Notes under the pieces: generated by a model
The model's database searches: none
What the model saw: the letters and a program-made list of their open reading frames with translations, nothing else
Told to the model about the DNA's origin: nothing
Made by a program: the position numbers and the translations under genes
Part shown: positions 9,042-17,797 of the stretch, piece by piece
How the letters are laid out: the number at the start of each line of letters is the position of its first letter
How positions within the stretch are numbered: the first letter of the stretch is position 1
Source of the DNA: Bacillus shivajii
GTDB taxonomy: Bacteria; Bacillota; Bacilli; Bacillales; Salisediminibacteriaceae
Length of the DNA stretch: 64,000 nucleotides
Reading direction: 5' to 3'
Assembly: GCF_020519665.1 (NCBI RefSeq)
Contig: NZ_CP084703.1
Location: forward strand, 868,001-932,000

Positions 9042-11100
9042 TTAGAAAAGTTTCATTTGTTCATCTTTTGTTTCATCGTTATTTAACGTTTTGAATCCTA
9101 AAGCAGCGTATCCTTTTAAGCGCTTTTCATACATTTTCTTAATCATTGGCTGTTTATGGTCGATATAATCGTATACTTTGACAGAGGATTTGCCAACAAA
9201 ATGACGGTGTAACCTTCCGACGTATTGTTGGAGTGTTCCTTTCCAGGAGATGGGCATTGCTAAAAATAATGTATCTAAACGAGCATCATCGAAACCTTCT
9301 CCAATATATTTACCTGATGCAATAATTAATCTTTCTTCATTTTCGGGAATCCTTTTCAACTGTTGTAAGCGTTCTTGTTCTTCTTTTTTCTTTAACCCTC
9401 CAGTGAGTACAATAACATTCTTGGCAAAATCTTTAAATTTTTCTTCAAGTTTCTTAATGTGTTCAATTCGTTCAGTTAAGATAATTGGAGAGCGCCCTTC
9501 TTCTAAACAATGTAAAACATCGTTAAAGATCATTTCATTTCTTCTTTCATCATTTACCATGTTTTTGTATAAATGATGAATGGTCATTTCGTTATTTTCA
9601 TCAGATACATGAAAGGATGTATAGCGGGGGATTAGCACTTGTTTGAATGGGTAAACTTTTGCTTGTTGCTTAGCTTCAACTTTATAACGTATAGGACCGC
9701 ATTGCATTGTAATGATTGGATGTAGTCCATCCTTTCGTTGTGGGGTAGCGGTTAACCCATGAACATATTTAGCATCTACTTGTTTCATCACTTTCTCAAA
9801 TGAAACGGCAGAGATGTGGTGGCATTCATCTACGACTACTTGTCCATAATCTTTTAATAGGTTATTTACTTTTTCACGACTATTTAAGCTTTGAACCATT
9901 GCAATATCAACTATACCAGTTGGTTTCACTTTCCCTCCGCCAATTTGTCCGATATCATCATTAGTTAACTGTAAAATTATTAATATTTTCATAACACCCT
10001 CTTGGAAAAATGAAGCTTGTTTCATCTTCATCAAAGCTACAAATTTTTTTAGGAATTCTATGGGTAGATAGCCGTTTTGCTTGTGCTTTATAAAATTGAG
10101 GGTTACTAAAAGATGATAATTTAAGGCAATCATTAATAACCTTTGATGGAAAAGTATCTTTCTCTATTTTAATACCGTTGAGTAACTCAATTGATGTGTC
10201 TTGTTTTAGGTTTATATCTGTTCTCGTAAGATTAGACTTTTCTTGAGACAACTCAGATATTATTCTTTGAACATCTTTTTGTGACAGTTTTTTTATATGA
10301 GACAAATATGTCCATTGGTCGTCGTATGGTTCAAACTCTTGATTAAGGAATACACTATTTCCTTTTTCACGTGCGACCTTTTGTAAAGGAAGGGCAATCA
10401 AGTTTCCGAATCCACCTCGTGGCATAGAATCTTGGTTAGGGAACATTCGATCATAAGAATCCATACCAATTTGATAACGACTTTCTAGTGCTTTTTCTAA
10501 AATATTGTTCCCTAATCTTCTAGCCATTGAGGCGGGGGTTCGTTCAGAAAAGAAGATCCAAACGTGAGCCCCATTTCCAGAACGCGATCTCTCTACAGCT
10601 ACTGGAATATGAAAAGTATTACAAATATCAATAAATGTTCTCACATCTTCGTTCCAGCTTTTTTTGTCAAAATCAATTGCGAGAAAAAAGCATGTATCAT
10701 CTTTTAATAGTGGATAAATTCCGATTGTTTTCTTTCCACTAAGGTGATCAAAAAGAACTTGATCAGTTAACGGTGTCAATTTTCTATTTTTACAATCACT
10801 ACATTTAATGTTCGGCTTCTCACATAGAACAGGATCCCATTCGTGATCACATGCTGGTGCGTAACCTGACTTGCCGCTTCTGGACTCCCACCGAACAGGA
10901 AAAACATCATTACGACCTTTAAATAAATCTTTAAAAATAGCAATACGTTGTTTTACGATTGCTGATTTTGATCTAGCATTTTCCTTTGGAACTGTATAAG
11001 GTATGCTGTGATCATTTAAGGTTTGCTTTAACCGTTTATTTTCTTCTTTTAAATGAGCATTTTCTCTGAGTACATGTTTCAGTTTCGTTTCTAAGTTCAT
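9042..11100 (-). pseudogene. TOTE-type primase-helicase, disrupted by internal deletion and frameshift
   Basis: The upstream part (frame ending at 9961, 379 codons) has a coiled-coil start, then a zinc-ribbon (CDHEWDPVLCEKPNIKCSDC) and an archaeo-eukaryotic primase core with FFLAIDFDKK and RSRSGNGAHVWIFF, matching the AEP domain of TOTE conflict proteins. The downstream part (frame 9042-10133) continues a superfamily II helicase from IGQIGGGK through VDECHH, GLTATPQRKDG and HELICc motifs (VGRLHRHFVGKS). The two are in different frames and overlap. Family knowledge says roughly a hundred residues, including the Walker A ATP site, should lie between ENIN and IGQIGGGK; none of that is present near 9955-9980. 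I therefore infer a deletion with frameshift and loss of function. The start has a GAGGGAT site. Confidence 0.75.
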
Positions 11101-11186
11101 GCAGATCCCTCAATATAATAGAGTCATATGTTATAATTTTAACCAAATTTATTGAATATTAGAAGATTTTTAGAGGGGTGTTTACC

Positions 11187-11735
11187 GTGAGTACTTTGAA
11201 AATTCCAGAACTGAAAAAAGAACTTAAAGAATTAGATAAAAAAGAGTTGATTAAACTCATTACCGAATTGTATAAGTTAAACAAAGATGTAAAGCAATTT
11301 GTCTCGTTGAAGTATAATCGAGAAGAATTGGTGAATGAATTATATGAAGAAGCAAAGGTGAAAATCGAAAATGAGTTTTTTCCAGAACGAAGCATGCCGA
11401 AACTGAGGCTTAAAGAAGCGAAGAATGCGATCAATCGATTTAAAAAGCTAACAGAGGATGAGTTTAAGACTCTAGATTTAATGCTTTTTTATGTTGAAAA
11501 CGGAGTAGAATTTACAGTCTCTTTTGGTGATATTGATGAGAATTTTTACGGGAGTATGGTGAACATGTATGATCATGTCGTAGACAAATGTATTGATAAT
11601 GAGAACTACTATCAGACATTTGCGAAACGACTAGAAGATGTCGTAGAAGATACAGGTGGTGTTGGATGGGGTTTCCACGATGCATTGACTGATATTTATT
11701 ATTCAATCCCTTACATAATGGAAGATAACCCATGA
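11187..11735 (+). CDS. DUF6155 family protein
   Basis: A 182-residue, charged cytoplasmic protein. The N-terminus LKKELKELDKKELI and the segment FFPERSMPKLRLKEAKNAI, followed by YVENGVEFT and GDIDENFYGSM, fit the family I know as DUF6155; its role is unknown. The N-terminal 45 residues are predicted helical and Lys/Glu-rich. The GTG at 11187 is chosen because GAGGGG ends nine bases before it; an in-frame GTG at 11178 overlaps that site. It diverges from the broken primase-helicase and converges on a small hydrophilic protein across a perfect palindrome. Confidence 0.75.
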   Translation: MSTLKIPELKKELKELDKKELIKLITELYKLNKDVKQFVSLKYNREELVNELYEEAKVKIENEFFPERSMPKLRLKEAKNAINRFKKLTEDEFKTLDLMLFYVENGVEFTVSFGDIDENFYGSMVNMYDHVVDKCIDNENYYQTFAKRLEDVVEDTGGVGWGFHDALTDIYYSIPYIMEDNP

Positions 11736-11737
11736 AG

Positions 11738-11782
11738 TTCACAATAAAATCCAGGTGCCTTGCACCTGGATTTTATTGTGAA
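11738..11782. repeat. Perfect 21-bp-arm palindrome filling the gap between two convergent genes
   Basis: Arms 11738-11758 and 11762-11782 are exact reverse complements around a three-base loop. The inner half is the CCAGGTGC/GCACCTGG family core; the outer half (TTCACAATAAAAT) is specific to this locus. It begins two bases after one stop codon and ends just before the convergent stop codon, so it can terminate both genes. Confidence 0.9.
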
Positions 11783-11932
11783 TTAAATTAACCGCACACC
11801 TCTAGTTGGTTTATCTTGCTTTTCGATGACTTCGTTTCGTTCTCCACCATCTGCAAGTTCTTCTGAGAATTCGTGATTTTCTTTTTGTATATCCTTACTT
11901 TCTTTGTTCGTTTGCTTTTTATTTTTGTTCAT
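11783..11932 (-). CDS. Small hydrophilic protein, function unknown
   Basis: Forty-nine residues, almost entirely charged and polar (MNKNKKQTNKESKD at the start, ending RGVRLI), probably disordered. The ATG at 11932 is chosen because AAAGGAGTG lies at proper spacing; an upstream in-frame start at 11968 has none. I do not recognise a family. The strong ribosome binding site and the terminator palindrome at its 3' end argue that it is real. Confidence 0.55.
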   Translation of the reverse strand: MNKNKKQTNKESKDIQKENHEFSEELADGGERNEVIEKQDKPTRGVRLI

Positions 11933-12069
11933 CAAACACACTCCTTTTAAATGATTCTCTTGTAGCATTTCCTAAAATTACGTAAGATACCGTTGGAAAT
12001 CGTTGTTTAAAAAGGAGTGTGAGACGGCTTCGAACCGTGTAGCAGGACATGTTTTTCCTATATAATTTA

Positions 12070-12759
12070 TTAATAAGAATACGTCATTTTTACTCTAGCT
12101 GTAATTTGCAAAGTTCCGGGCTGGATAGGAGTAGCTTCTGCTGTCGCAAATAACATCGGTTGGAACGGTTGGACGGCCTCTTCTTCTCTTAATTCCTCGA
12201 TTTTTTCTGGTACTGGGTTTAAAGAAATGTTTTGTTCGTCAGCCATAACATTTGCTTTGTTTTCTGCTTGTTGGATCGCTTGGCGCAGGGCATCATTGTA
12301 CTCTTGGCTAGGGTCTTTTAACGTAAATTGAATGTTTGAAACGGTATTTGCACCACTTGCAACAGCAGTATCCACGACGACACCTGTCTCATCAATTTGG
12401 TCGATCGTGATCTGGAACTGATGGGTGACACGGTATCCACGGAATACTTGTTTTCCATCAATGTAGTCATATTGCATGTCAACGCGGTATTCAACAGTTT
12501 GGATGTTCGCTTCTGGAATACCGAGCTCCGTTAAACTTGCGATTACTTGCGAACTAACTTGTGCATTTTCTTGTTGAACTTCTTGTAACTGCCTCCCTTC
12601 AGTAATGACACCGACCGTAATTTTTGCTTCGTCTGGTTGAGCTGATACAATGCCTTTTCCGAAAACAACTAACGTACGTTTTGAATGGTTATTGCTGTTA
12701 TTACGAACAGGGACACGGGGAGCTGGAGGGGCATGGCGAAACTGCGGTTGATAATACAT
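12070..12759 (-). CDS. SIMPL domain (DUF541) protein
   Basis: A 229-residue protein. After a Pro/Arg-rich leader (MYYQPQFRHAPPAPRVP), the SIMPL/DUF541 fold begins at TLVVFGKGIVSAQPDEAKI and runs to the C-terminus (LQITARVKMTYSY). The family includes E. coli YggE; members are often periplasmic or surface proteins with poorly defined roles in stress. Here I see no clear signal peptide: the leader looks like spore- or surface-associated Bacillus proteins, but that is speculation. The ATG at 12759 is preceded by AAAGGGTGTG. Confidence 0.75.
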   Translation of the reverse strand: MYYQPQFRHAPPAPRVPVRNNSNNHSKRTLVVFGKGIVSAQPDEAKITVGVITEGRQLQEVQQENAQVSSQVIASLTELGIPEANIQTVEYRVDMQYDYIDGKQVFRGYRVTHQFQITIDQIDETGVVVDTAVASGANTVSNIQFTLKDPSQEYNDALRQAIQQAENKANVMADEQNISLNPVPEKIEELREEEAVQPFQPMLFATAEATPIQPGTLQITARVKMTYSY

Positions 12760-12803
12760 TCGTAAACACACCCTTTCTTGGATTCCACTCTCCATGTATA
12801 TTC

Positions 12804-12850
12804 AAAAAAAGCCGCAGTAACCTAGAAAATTTTGAGCTAGGCACTGCGAC
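12804..12850 (-). terminator. Intrinsic terminator of yfmM
   Basis: On the minus strand a stem GTCGCAGTGCCTAG / CTAGGTTACTGCGGC (with internal mismatches) is followed by seven T residues. It lies downstream of the ABC-F gene and just upstream of the SIMPL gene. Confidence 0.8.
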
Positions 12851-12881
12851 ATTCATTTTTTATTAGATCATTGCTTTATTG

Positions 12882-14438
12882 TTAAAATACTTTCGTTGTC
12901 CATGTTTCTCCATTCCAAATATCAGTAGCGACATCTTGATAAAATTCAGGCTCGTGACTAATTAGAAGAATGCTTCCTTTGTATTCTTTTAACGCTCGTT
13001 TTAGTTCTTCTTTCGCGTCGACATCTAAATGGTTTGTTGGTTCATCGAGAACAAGCAGGTTTGTTTCTTCGTTGATTAGTTTACATAAACGCACTTTCGC
13101 TTTTTCTCCACCACTTAAAACAGCGACTTTGCTTTCAATATGTTTTGTCATAAGCCCGCACTTTGCAAGAGCGGCGCGAACTTCATATTGGGATAAGTGC
13201 GGGTATTCGTTCCATACTTCGTCAATGCATGTGTTGTTTGATTCAGTTTTAATTTCTTGTTCAAAATAGCCGATTTCAAGGAAATCACCGCGTTCAATGG
13301 TTCCGTTCAGTGGCTTAATTTCACCTAATAAGCTTCTTAACAACGTTGTTTTTCCGATTCCGTTTGCCCCAACGAGTGCGATTTTTTGACCGCGCTCCAT
13401 ACTTAAGTTTAACGGACGTGATAACGGCTCATCATAACCGATGACGAGATCTTTCGCCTGGAAAATATATTTACTCGGTGTTCGCGCCGTTTTAAAGTTG
13501 AACTCTGGCTTTGGTTTTTCTTTCGTTAACTCGATTTTTTCCATTTTGTCGAGTTTCTTTTGACGTGACATCGCCATGTTTCGAGTTGCAACGCGTGCTT
13601 TATTTCGAGCAACGAAGTCTTCTAAGTCAGCTATTTCTTTTTGTTGCTTTTTATAGGCAGCTTCGACTTGCTGTTTTTTTACTTCATATACATGTTGGAA
13701 GTGGTCATAATCACCAGCATATCGGTTTAATTCTTGGTTTTCCATGTGATAAACGAGGTTAATAACGCTGTTTAAAAATGGAATATCGTGAGAAATTAAA
13801 ATAAAGGCATTTTCGTACTCTTGTAAATAGCGTTTTAGCCATTCAATATGCTGTTCATCTAAATAGTTTGTCGGCTCGTCCAACAGCAAAATGTCAGGCT
13901 TTTCGAGTAAGAGTTTTGCCAATAAAATTTTTGTGCGCTGTCCACCACTTAAGTCGTTGACATCACGGTCTAGGCCAAGTTCATCAAGGCCAAGTCCTCG
14001 AGCGATTTCTTCGACTTTAGCATCGATCGTATAAAAATCGTTGTTTGTCAGCATATCTTGAATGACTCCGACTTCTTCAAGAAGGGTTTCCATTTCTTCG
14101 GGAGTAACGTCGCCCATTTTTTCGTACATGGCGTTCATGTCTTCTTCCATTTTAAATAAATATTGAAATGCGCTTTTTAAAACGTCTCGAATCGATAGGC
14201 CTTTTTCTAATACAGTATGCTGGTCTAGAAAGCCAACACGGACGTTTTTTGCCCAAGAAACGGTCCCTTCGTCAGGCTCAAGCTCGCCAGTAATAATATT
14301 CATGAATGTTGACTTTCCTTCGCCATTTGCACCAATTAATCCAATGTGCTCGCCTTTTAAAAGACGGAAGGAAACATTATTAAAAATCGCTCGGTCACCA
14401 AAACCGTGACTTAAATTTTGAACGGTTAAAATACTCAT
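12882..14438 (-). CDS. yfmM: ABC-F family ATPase YfmM
   Basis: A 518-residue soluble tandem ABC ATPase without membrane segments, the same length as B. subtilis YfmM. Domain 1 has Walker A GANGEGKST near residue 37, signature LSGGQ near 163 and LLLDEPTNYLD; a basic linker (KKQQKEIADLEDFVARNKARVATR) follows near 260; domain 2 has GANGIGKTT near 352, LSGGEKAKV and LVLDEPTNHLD. ABC-F proteins act on the ribosome during translation; this one is not obviously a drug-resistance type. It is divergently paired with the RNA helicase yfmL, as in B. subtilis, with a palindrome between them. Confidence 0.9.
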   Translation of the reverse strand: MSILTVQNLSHGFGDRAIFNNVSFRLLKGEHIGLIGANGEGKSTFMNIITGELEPDEGTVSWAKNVRVGFLDQHTVLEKGLSIRDVLKSAFQYLFKMEEDMNAMYEKMGDVTPEEMETLLEEVGVIQDMLTNNDFYTIDAKVEEIARGLGLDELGLDRDVNDLSGGQRTKILLAKLLLEKPDILLLDEPTNYLDEQHIEWLKRYLQEYENAFILISHDIPFLNSVINLVYHMENQELNRYAGDYDHFQHVYEVKKQQVEAAYKKQQKEIADLEDFVARNKARVATRNMAMSRQKKLDKMEKIELTKEKPKPEFNFKTARTPSKYIFQAKDLVIGYDEPLSRPLNLSMERGQKIALVGANGIGKTTLLRSLLGEIKPLNGTIERGDFLEIGYFEQEIKTESNNTCIDEVWNEYPHLSQYEVRAALAKCGLMTKHIESKVAVLSGGEKAKVRLCKLINEETNLLVLDEPTNHLDVDAKEELKRALKEYKGSILLISHEPEFYQDVATDIWNGETWTTKVF

Positions 14439-14512
14439 ATGATCGCACCTTTATAAAAAATTTGGTTTTATAACTAAAAATACGCTACACTCAATCTATC
14501 ATCAATCTTTTT

Positions 14513-14531
14513 CCAGGTGCCAGGCACCTGG
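14513..14531. repeat. CCAGGTGCC-A-GGCACCTGG palindrome
   Basis: A nine-base perfect arm pair around a single A in the divergent yfmM/yfmL intergenic region. Unlike other copies it lacks locus-specific outer arms. Its position between two divergent genes makes a terminator role unlikely here. Confidence 0.8.
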
Positions 14532-14602
14532 TTAATTATGGAAGAAGATGAAGGTGATTAAGATATATACGATTTTATAATGATAAAAAGTGAGGGTTAT
14601 TG

Positions 14603-15733
14603 ATGAATAGTACATCGCCTATGATACAGAGTTTTACACCTTTTTTACAAGAGGCTTGGGAAAAGTCTAATTTCTCAGGTCCAACACCGGTACAAGAACA
14701 AGCAGTTCCAGAAATTAATGAAGGAAAGGATGTCATTGTAGAAGCGCCAACCGGATCAGGTAAAACACTTGCTTATTTACTGCCGTTATTAAATAAAGTA
14801 GATTCGCAAAAGAAAAGTGCGCAAGTTGTCATTGTAGCACCTTCAAAAGAGCTTTCCATGCAAATTGCAGATGAGACGCGAAAGTGGTCAGAAGGGTCAG
14901 ATATTCAAATTGCATCATTAGTCGGTGGGGCCAATATAAAGCGTCAACTTGACCGACTAAAGAAAAAGCCGCAAATGATTGTTGGAACCCCAGGAAGGCT
15001 ACAAGAGCTTATTCAAATGAAAAAATTAAAAATGCATGAAGTGAAAACAGTCGTACTAGATGAGGCAGATCAGCTTTTATCACACGAACATGTAAAAGAA
15101 ATGGACGATATAATAAAAGGAACTTTGAAAGATCGCCAGCTTCTCGTTTTTTCAGCGACGGTACCAAAAGAAATTGAAGGAAAAGCGAAAGAGCGAATGA
15201 ATCAAGCTTCTGTTATTCGAATTGAGCAAAGTGATGATCAGCTTAAAAACGTTGCCCATTATTACATTACTTGTGAACGAAGAGATAAAATTGAACAGTT
15301 AAAAAAAGTGATGAACATGCCTAATGTTAAGGCGCTTGCTTTTGCAAACGATATTGATTTACTTCTTGAATTATCTTCAAAATTGGAGTATAAAGGACAC
15401 AGTGTCGGTGTATTACATAGTGAAGCGACAAAACAAGAAAGAGAAGCTGCAATCAAAGAGTTTCGTTCTGGGAAAGTCCCTGTACTTCTTTCAACAGATG
15501 TAGCATCTCGCGGGCTTGATATTCAAGACTTGACGCATGTCGTGCAACTCGATGTGCCGCGTGATGAAAAGCAATATACTCACCGTGCTGGAAGAACGGG
15601 CCGGGCAGGGCGAAGTGGAACTGTCATTTCGATTGTTTCTGGACCTGAAGAAAAATGGTTAAAGCAACACGGCAAAAACTTAAACGTAACGTTTGAAGAG
15701 AAACGTTTTTATAAAGGGGAATTAACAGATTAA
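14603..15733 (+). CDS. yfmL: DEAD-box RNA helicase YfmL
   Basis: A 376-residue minimal DEAD-box helicase. Q motif FSGPTPVQEQAV, motif I APTGSGKT near residue 49, DEAD near 155, SAT near 185, and HRAGRTGRAGR near 333 are all present. The protein ends soon after the second RecA domain, as in B. subtilis YfmL, which is linked to ribosome assembly and cold growth. ATG 14603 is preferred over the overlapping TTG at 14600; GTGAGGG precedes it. It is divergent from yfmM and followed by a strong terminator. Confidence 0.88.
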   Translation: MNSTSPMIQSFTPFLQEAWEKSNFSGPTPVQEQAVPEINEGKDVIVEAPTGSGKTLAYLLPLLNKVDSQKKSAQVVIVAPSKELSMQIADETRKWSEGSDIQIASLVGGANIKRQLDRLKKKPQMIVGTPGRLQELIQMKKLKMHEVKTVVLDEADQLLSHEHVKEMDDIIKGTLKDRQLLVFSATVPKEIEGKAKERMNQASVIRIEQSDDQLKNVAHYYITCERRDKIEQLKKVMNMPNVKALAFANDIDLLLELSSKLEYKGHSVGVLHSEATKQEREAAIKEFRSGKVPVLLSTDVASRGLDIQDLTHVVQLDVPRDEKQYTHRAGRTGRAGRSGTVISIVSGPEEKWLKQHGKNLNVTFEEKRFYKGELTD

Positions 15734-15744
15734 ACATTAATGAA

Positions 15745-15779
15745 AGAAGGCCTGGGCATTGTTGTCCAGGCCTTCTTTC
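15745..15779 (+). terminator. Intrinsic terminator of yfmL
   Basis: Perfect 11-bp stem AGAAGGCCTGG / CCAGGCCTTCT with a ten-base loop, then TTTC. It stands 11 bases after the yfmL stop. Confidence 0.85.
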
Positions 15780-15800
15780 GATATTACACTCGCGATAGTT

Positions 15801-16025
15801 GTCACTTGTGAAAATTGAATCTCGCTTGTAAAATTTGGTACTTGCTTGTGAAAATAGGATCTCGCGTTGAAAAAGCCCCATCCCATGTGGAATGAAGGCC
15901 TTCTCGCGTTGGAAAAACACCAACTCATGTGGAATGAAGGCCTTCTCACGTGGGAAAAGCCCCACCTCATGTGGAATGAACATTCTCGTGTGGGAAAAGC
16001 ACCACCTCTCGTGCTGTGGACATCA
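15801..16025. repeat. Degenerate 20/22-bp tandem repeat array
   Basis: About eleven consecutive units of 20 bases (two of 22) start at 15801, 15821, 15841, 15861, 15881, 15903, 15923, 15945, 15965, 15985 and 16005. Units carry a CTCGCNTGTGGGAAAAG-like or CTCATGTGGAATGAAGG-like pattern, and the second half alternates the two types. It fills most of the 393-base gap between yfmL and the TraB gene. Reading frames through it give only repetitive peptides, so I treat it as non-coding. Confidence 0.8.
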
Positions 16026-16070
16026 CCCTTGTGTATCAATCCAGCATTGCAACTACTTTCTTTTGCATAT

Positions 16071-16100
16071 AAAAACAGACAGTAAGATTACTGCCTGTTT
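16071..16100 (-). terminator. Intrinsic terminator of the TraB-family gene
   Basis: On the minus strand AAACAGGCAGTAA / TTACTGTCTGTTT forms a 13-bp stem with one mismatch and a short loop, followed by T residues. It lies 27 bases beyond the stop. Confidence 0.75.
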
Positions 16101-16126
16101 AATTTACTGCCTATTAAATCATCATT

Positions 16127-17365
16127 TTATTGAATACCTTCGACGATATCATAGCCACGGTCTTCAAGTAGACCAACAATACTCGTTTCTCCGACAAGGT
16201 GCATGGCACCAACTACGACGAAGTATGTTTCACCGTGCCCATCTAACAGAAATTCCTCAATTTTTTCTGTCATGTCATAATCACGGTCGTCCATGAGCGC
16301 ACGCATATACTCTTGATAATCATCACTTCTTGTTTCATCAATTTCTCGATGAGGAAGTAATGCATCTATATCTCCATTTCTCCAAACTTCCATGAGCTCG
16401 CCTATTTCTTCTTCAGCATAATCATACTCTTCAACAACTTCACGTAAGTATTCGATTTGGCTTTCTTCCGTTAATATGTCAAACATGGAGAGTTGACCTT
16501 CAAATGTCTCAAGTCCAATAATCTCGATGTTATCTCGAGCGCGTTCAATAAAGTAAAAGTCAATCCCATATTCAGCAGAGTAACCAGCATCTTCAACAGC
16601 TACGTTTGAAATCATCATTGCTGCATACCAAGGTTTTAACATGTTAATCATCGTTTCGTCATAATGATGGCCTTGTAATATGTCTACAGCATCAGAAAAT
16701 AAATCTTCAGGTACAACGTTGCTTAAGGTTCTGCCATCTTGGAACGTCCCAACTTGATTCAGATAGTGTGCAACTTCAAACCCGTTTAGCTCCGTTGTAT
16801 CTATTTCGACAGCTAAGTAATCAGCCTTGTCAAAAGCCTCTTCTACAGAGTCATGCAGCGGGAAGATCTCTTCCATTCCAACGTGAATGGAACCAAATAA
16901 GTAAACAGTATTATTGCCTTCTTCGACTTTGTAAAAAACTCCTTCTGACGGTGGTCCGGTTTCTGCAAAGTCAGGCCTATCATCGTAATGAACCGTCACG
17001 CCTTTTTCCATTAATAATTCAATCGTATCGAAATCATCATCATGAAAATTCCCGATTATATCAAGACTCTCCAAATTTTCGAGTTTTAAAAGCGGAGTAA
17101 AGTCTTCAATTTCGTTATCGGACAAGTCGACGGTTTCTAAGCTCTCTAATTGTTCAATCCCTATAATTGACTGGATCCCTTTTTCAGAGGCATCAATTGA
17201 CGTCAATAACTTCGCGTCTTCTGTTGTGATATCTTTATTTAATTCTGCAGCCTCCAATACGGCAGTCTGCAATCCATCGTCAGGAAATTCGATCGTACTC
17301 TCTGTACAACCGATGAGTGTAAAAATAAAGAGAAGAATAAGTCCAGTTTGTAAGCTTTTTTTCAT
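16127..17365 (-). CDS. TraB/GumN (TIKI-type) lipoprotein with N-terminal leucine-rich repeats
   Basis: A 412-residue exported lipoprotein: signal peptide with lipobox LIGC (Cys at residue 20). Residues about 55-110 contain short leucine-rich repeats (LESLETVDLSDNEIEDF and a following unit). The rest is a TraB/GumN domain with the paired motifs GSIHVG near residue 157 and GAMHLVG near 388, and a conserved EIDTTEL. TraB/TIKI proteins are metal-dependent proteases or related in fold; the bacterial substrate is unknown. The LRR-TraB combination on a lipid anchor is unusual. It ends in its own terminator. Confidence 0.8.
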   Translation of the reverse strand: MKKSLQTGLILLFIFTLIGCTESTIEFPDDGLQTAVLEAAELNKDITTEDAKLLTSIDASEKGIQSIIGIEQLESLETVDLSDNEIEDFTPLLKLENLESLDIIGNFHDDDFDTIELLMEKGVTVHYDDRPDFAETGPPSEGVFYKVEEGNNTVYLFGSIHVGMEEIFPLHDSVEEAFDKADYLAVEIDTTELNGFEVAHYLNQVGTFQDGRTLSNVVPEDLFSDAVDILQGHHYDETMINMLKPWYAAMMISNVAVEDAGYSAEYGIDFYFIERARDNIEIIGLETFEGQLSMFDILTEESQIEYLREVVEEYDYAEEEIGELMEVWRNGDIDALLPHREIDETRSDDYQEYMRALMDDRDYDMTEKIEEFLLDGHGETYFVVVGAMHLVGETSIVGLLEDRGYDIVEGIQ

Positions 17366-17610
17366 CGTTTTCCTCCTAAATTCTTAGTATGATAAGTAAA
17401 GTTTGTTGTTATTGTTATGTACGAATAAATTGTAAAGGAGTTTCAACATATTTTTCACCCATAAAAAATGATTAGCATTTCTCAAATCGATGTGTTAAGA
17501 TTAATAAGTTGGTTTGAAAAAAACGAACAAAATACACATGATATTCATCTGGAATGGATTTATTTCATTTATGAATGGTTCAACATAAAATTGATAAGAA
17601 TAACTTATGT

Positions 17611-17655
17611 AAGCTTATTCCTTTCAATAAAGGGGTAAGCTTTTATTCTTTTTTT
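17611..17655 (+). terminator. Hairpin plus T-tract in the cshA leader (possible attenuator)
   Basis: AAGCTTATTCCTTT (17611-17624) pairs with AAAGGGGTAAGCTT (17629-17642), followed by TTATTCTTTTTTT. No gene precedes it on this strand for over a kilobase, and cshA begins about 145 bases later, so it looks like a leader terminator. A second small stem TAATCTG/CAGATTA lies at 17726-17746. Regulation by read-through is inference. Confidence 0.6.
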
Positions 17656-17797
17656 AATAAAGTAATCGTGAGTCGATGAAAATAGCGATCAAAATCTTGG
17701 TAGAGCCGTGCATTTCACATCGCATTAATCTGGTTTAAACAGATTATTTGAAGGGTAGATCCAGTATAGAGATGGATAAATGAAAGGAAGAAACAAT

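Noticed and set aside
9042-10133. A separate complete helicase gene
   Set aside because: Its first 60 or so codons overlap the primase frame out of phase and read as non-protein sequence; true similarity begins in the middle of a helicase domain without Walker A.
15737-16039. Minus-strand open frames with FHM..W.FS..RRPS repeats, and plus-strand frames over the same region
   Set aside because: Peptide repeats on both strands follow from the 20/22-bp DNA repeat; no start signals were found.
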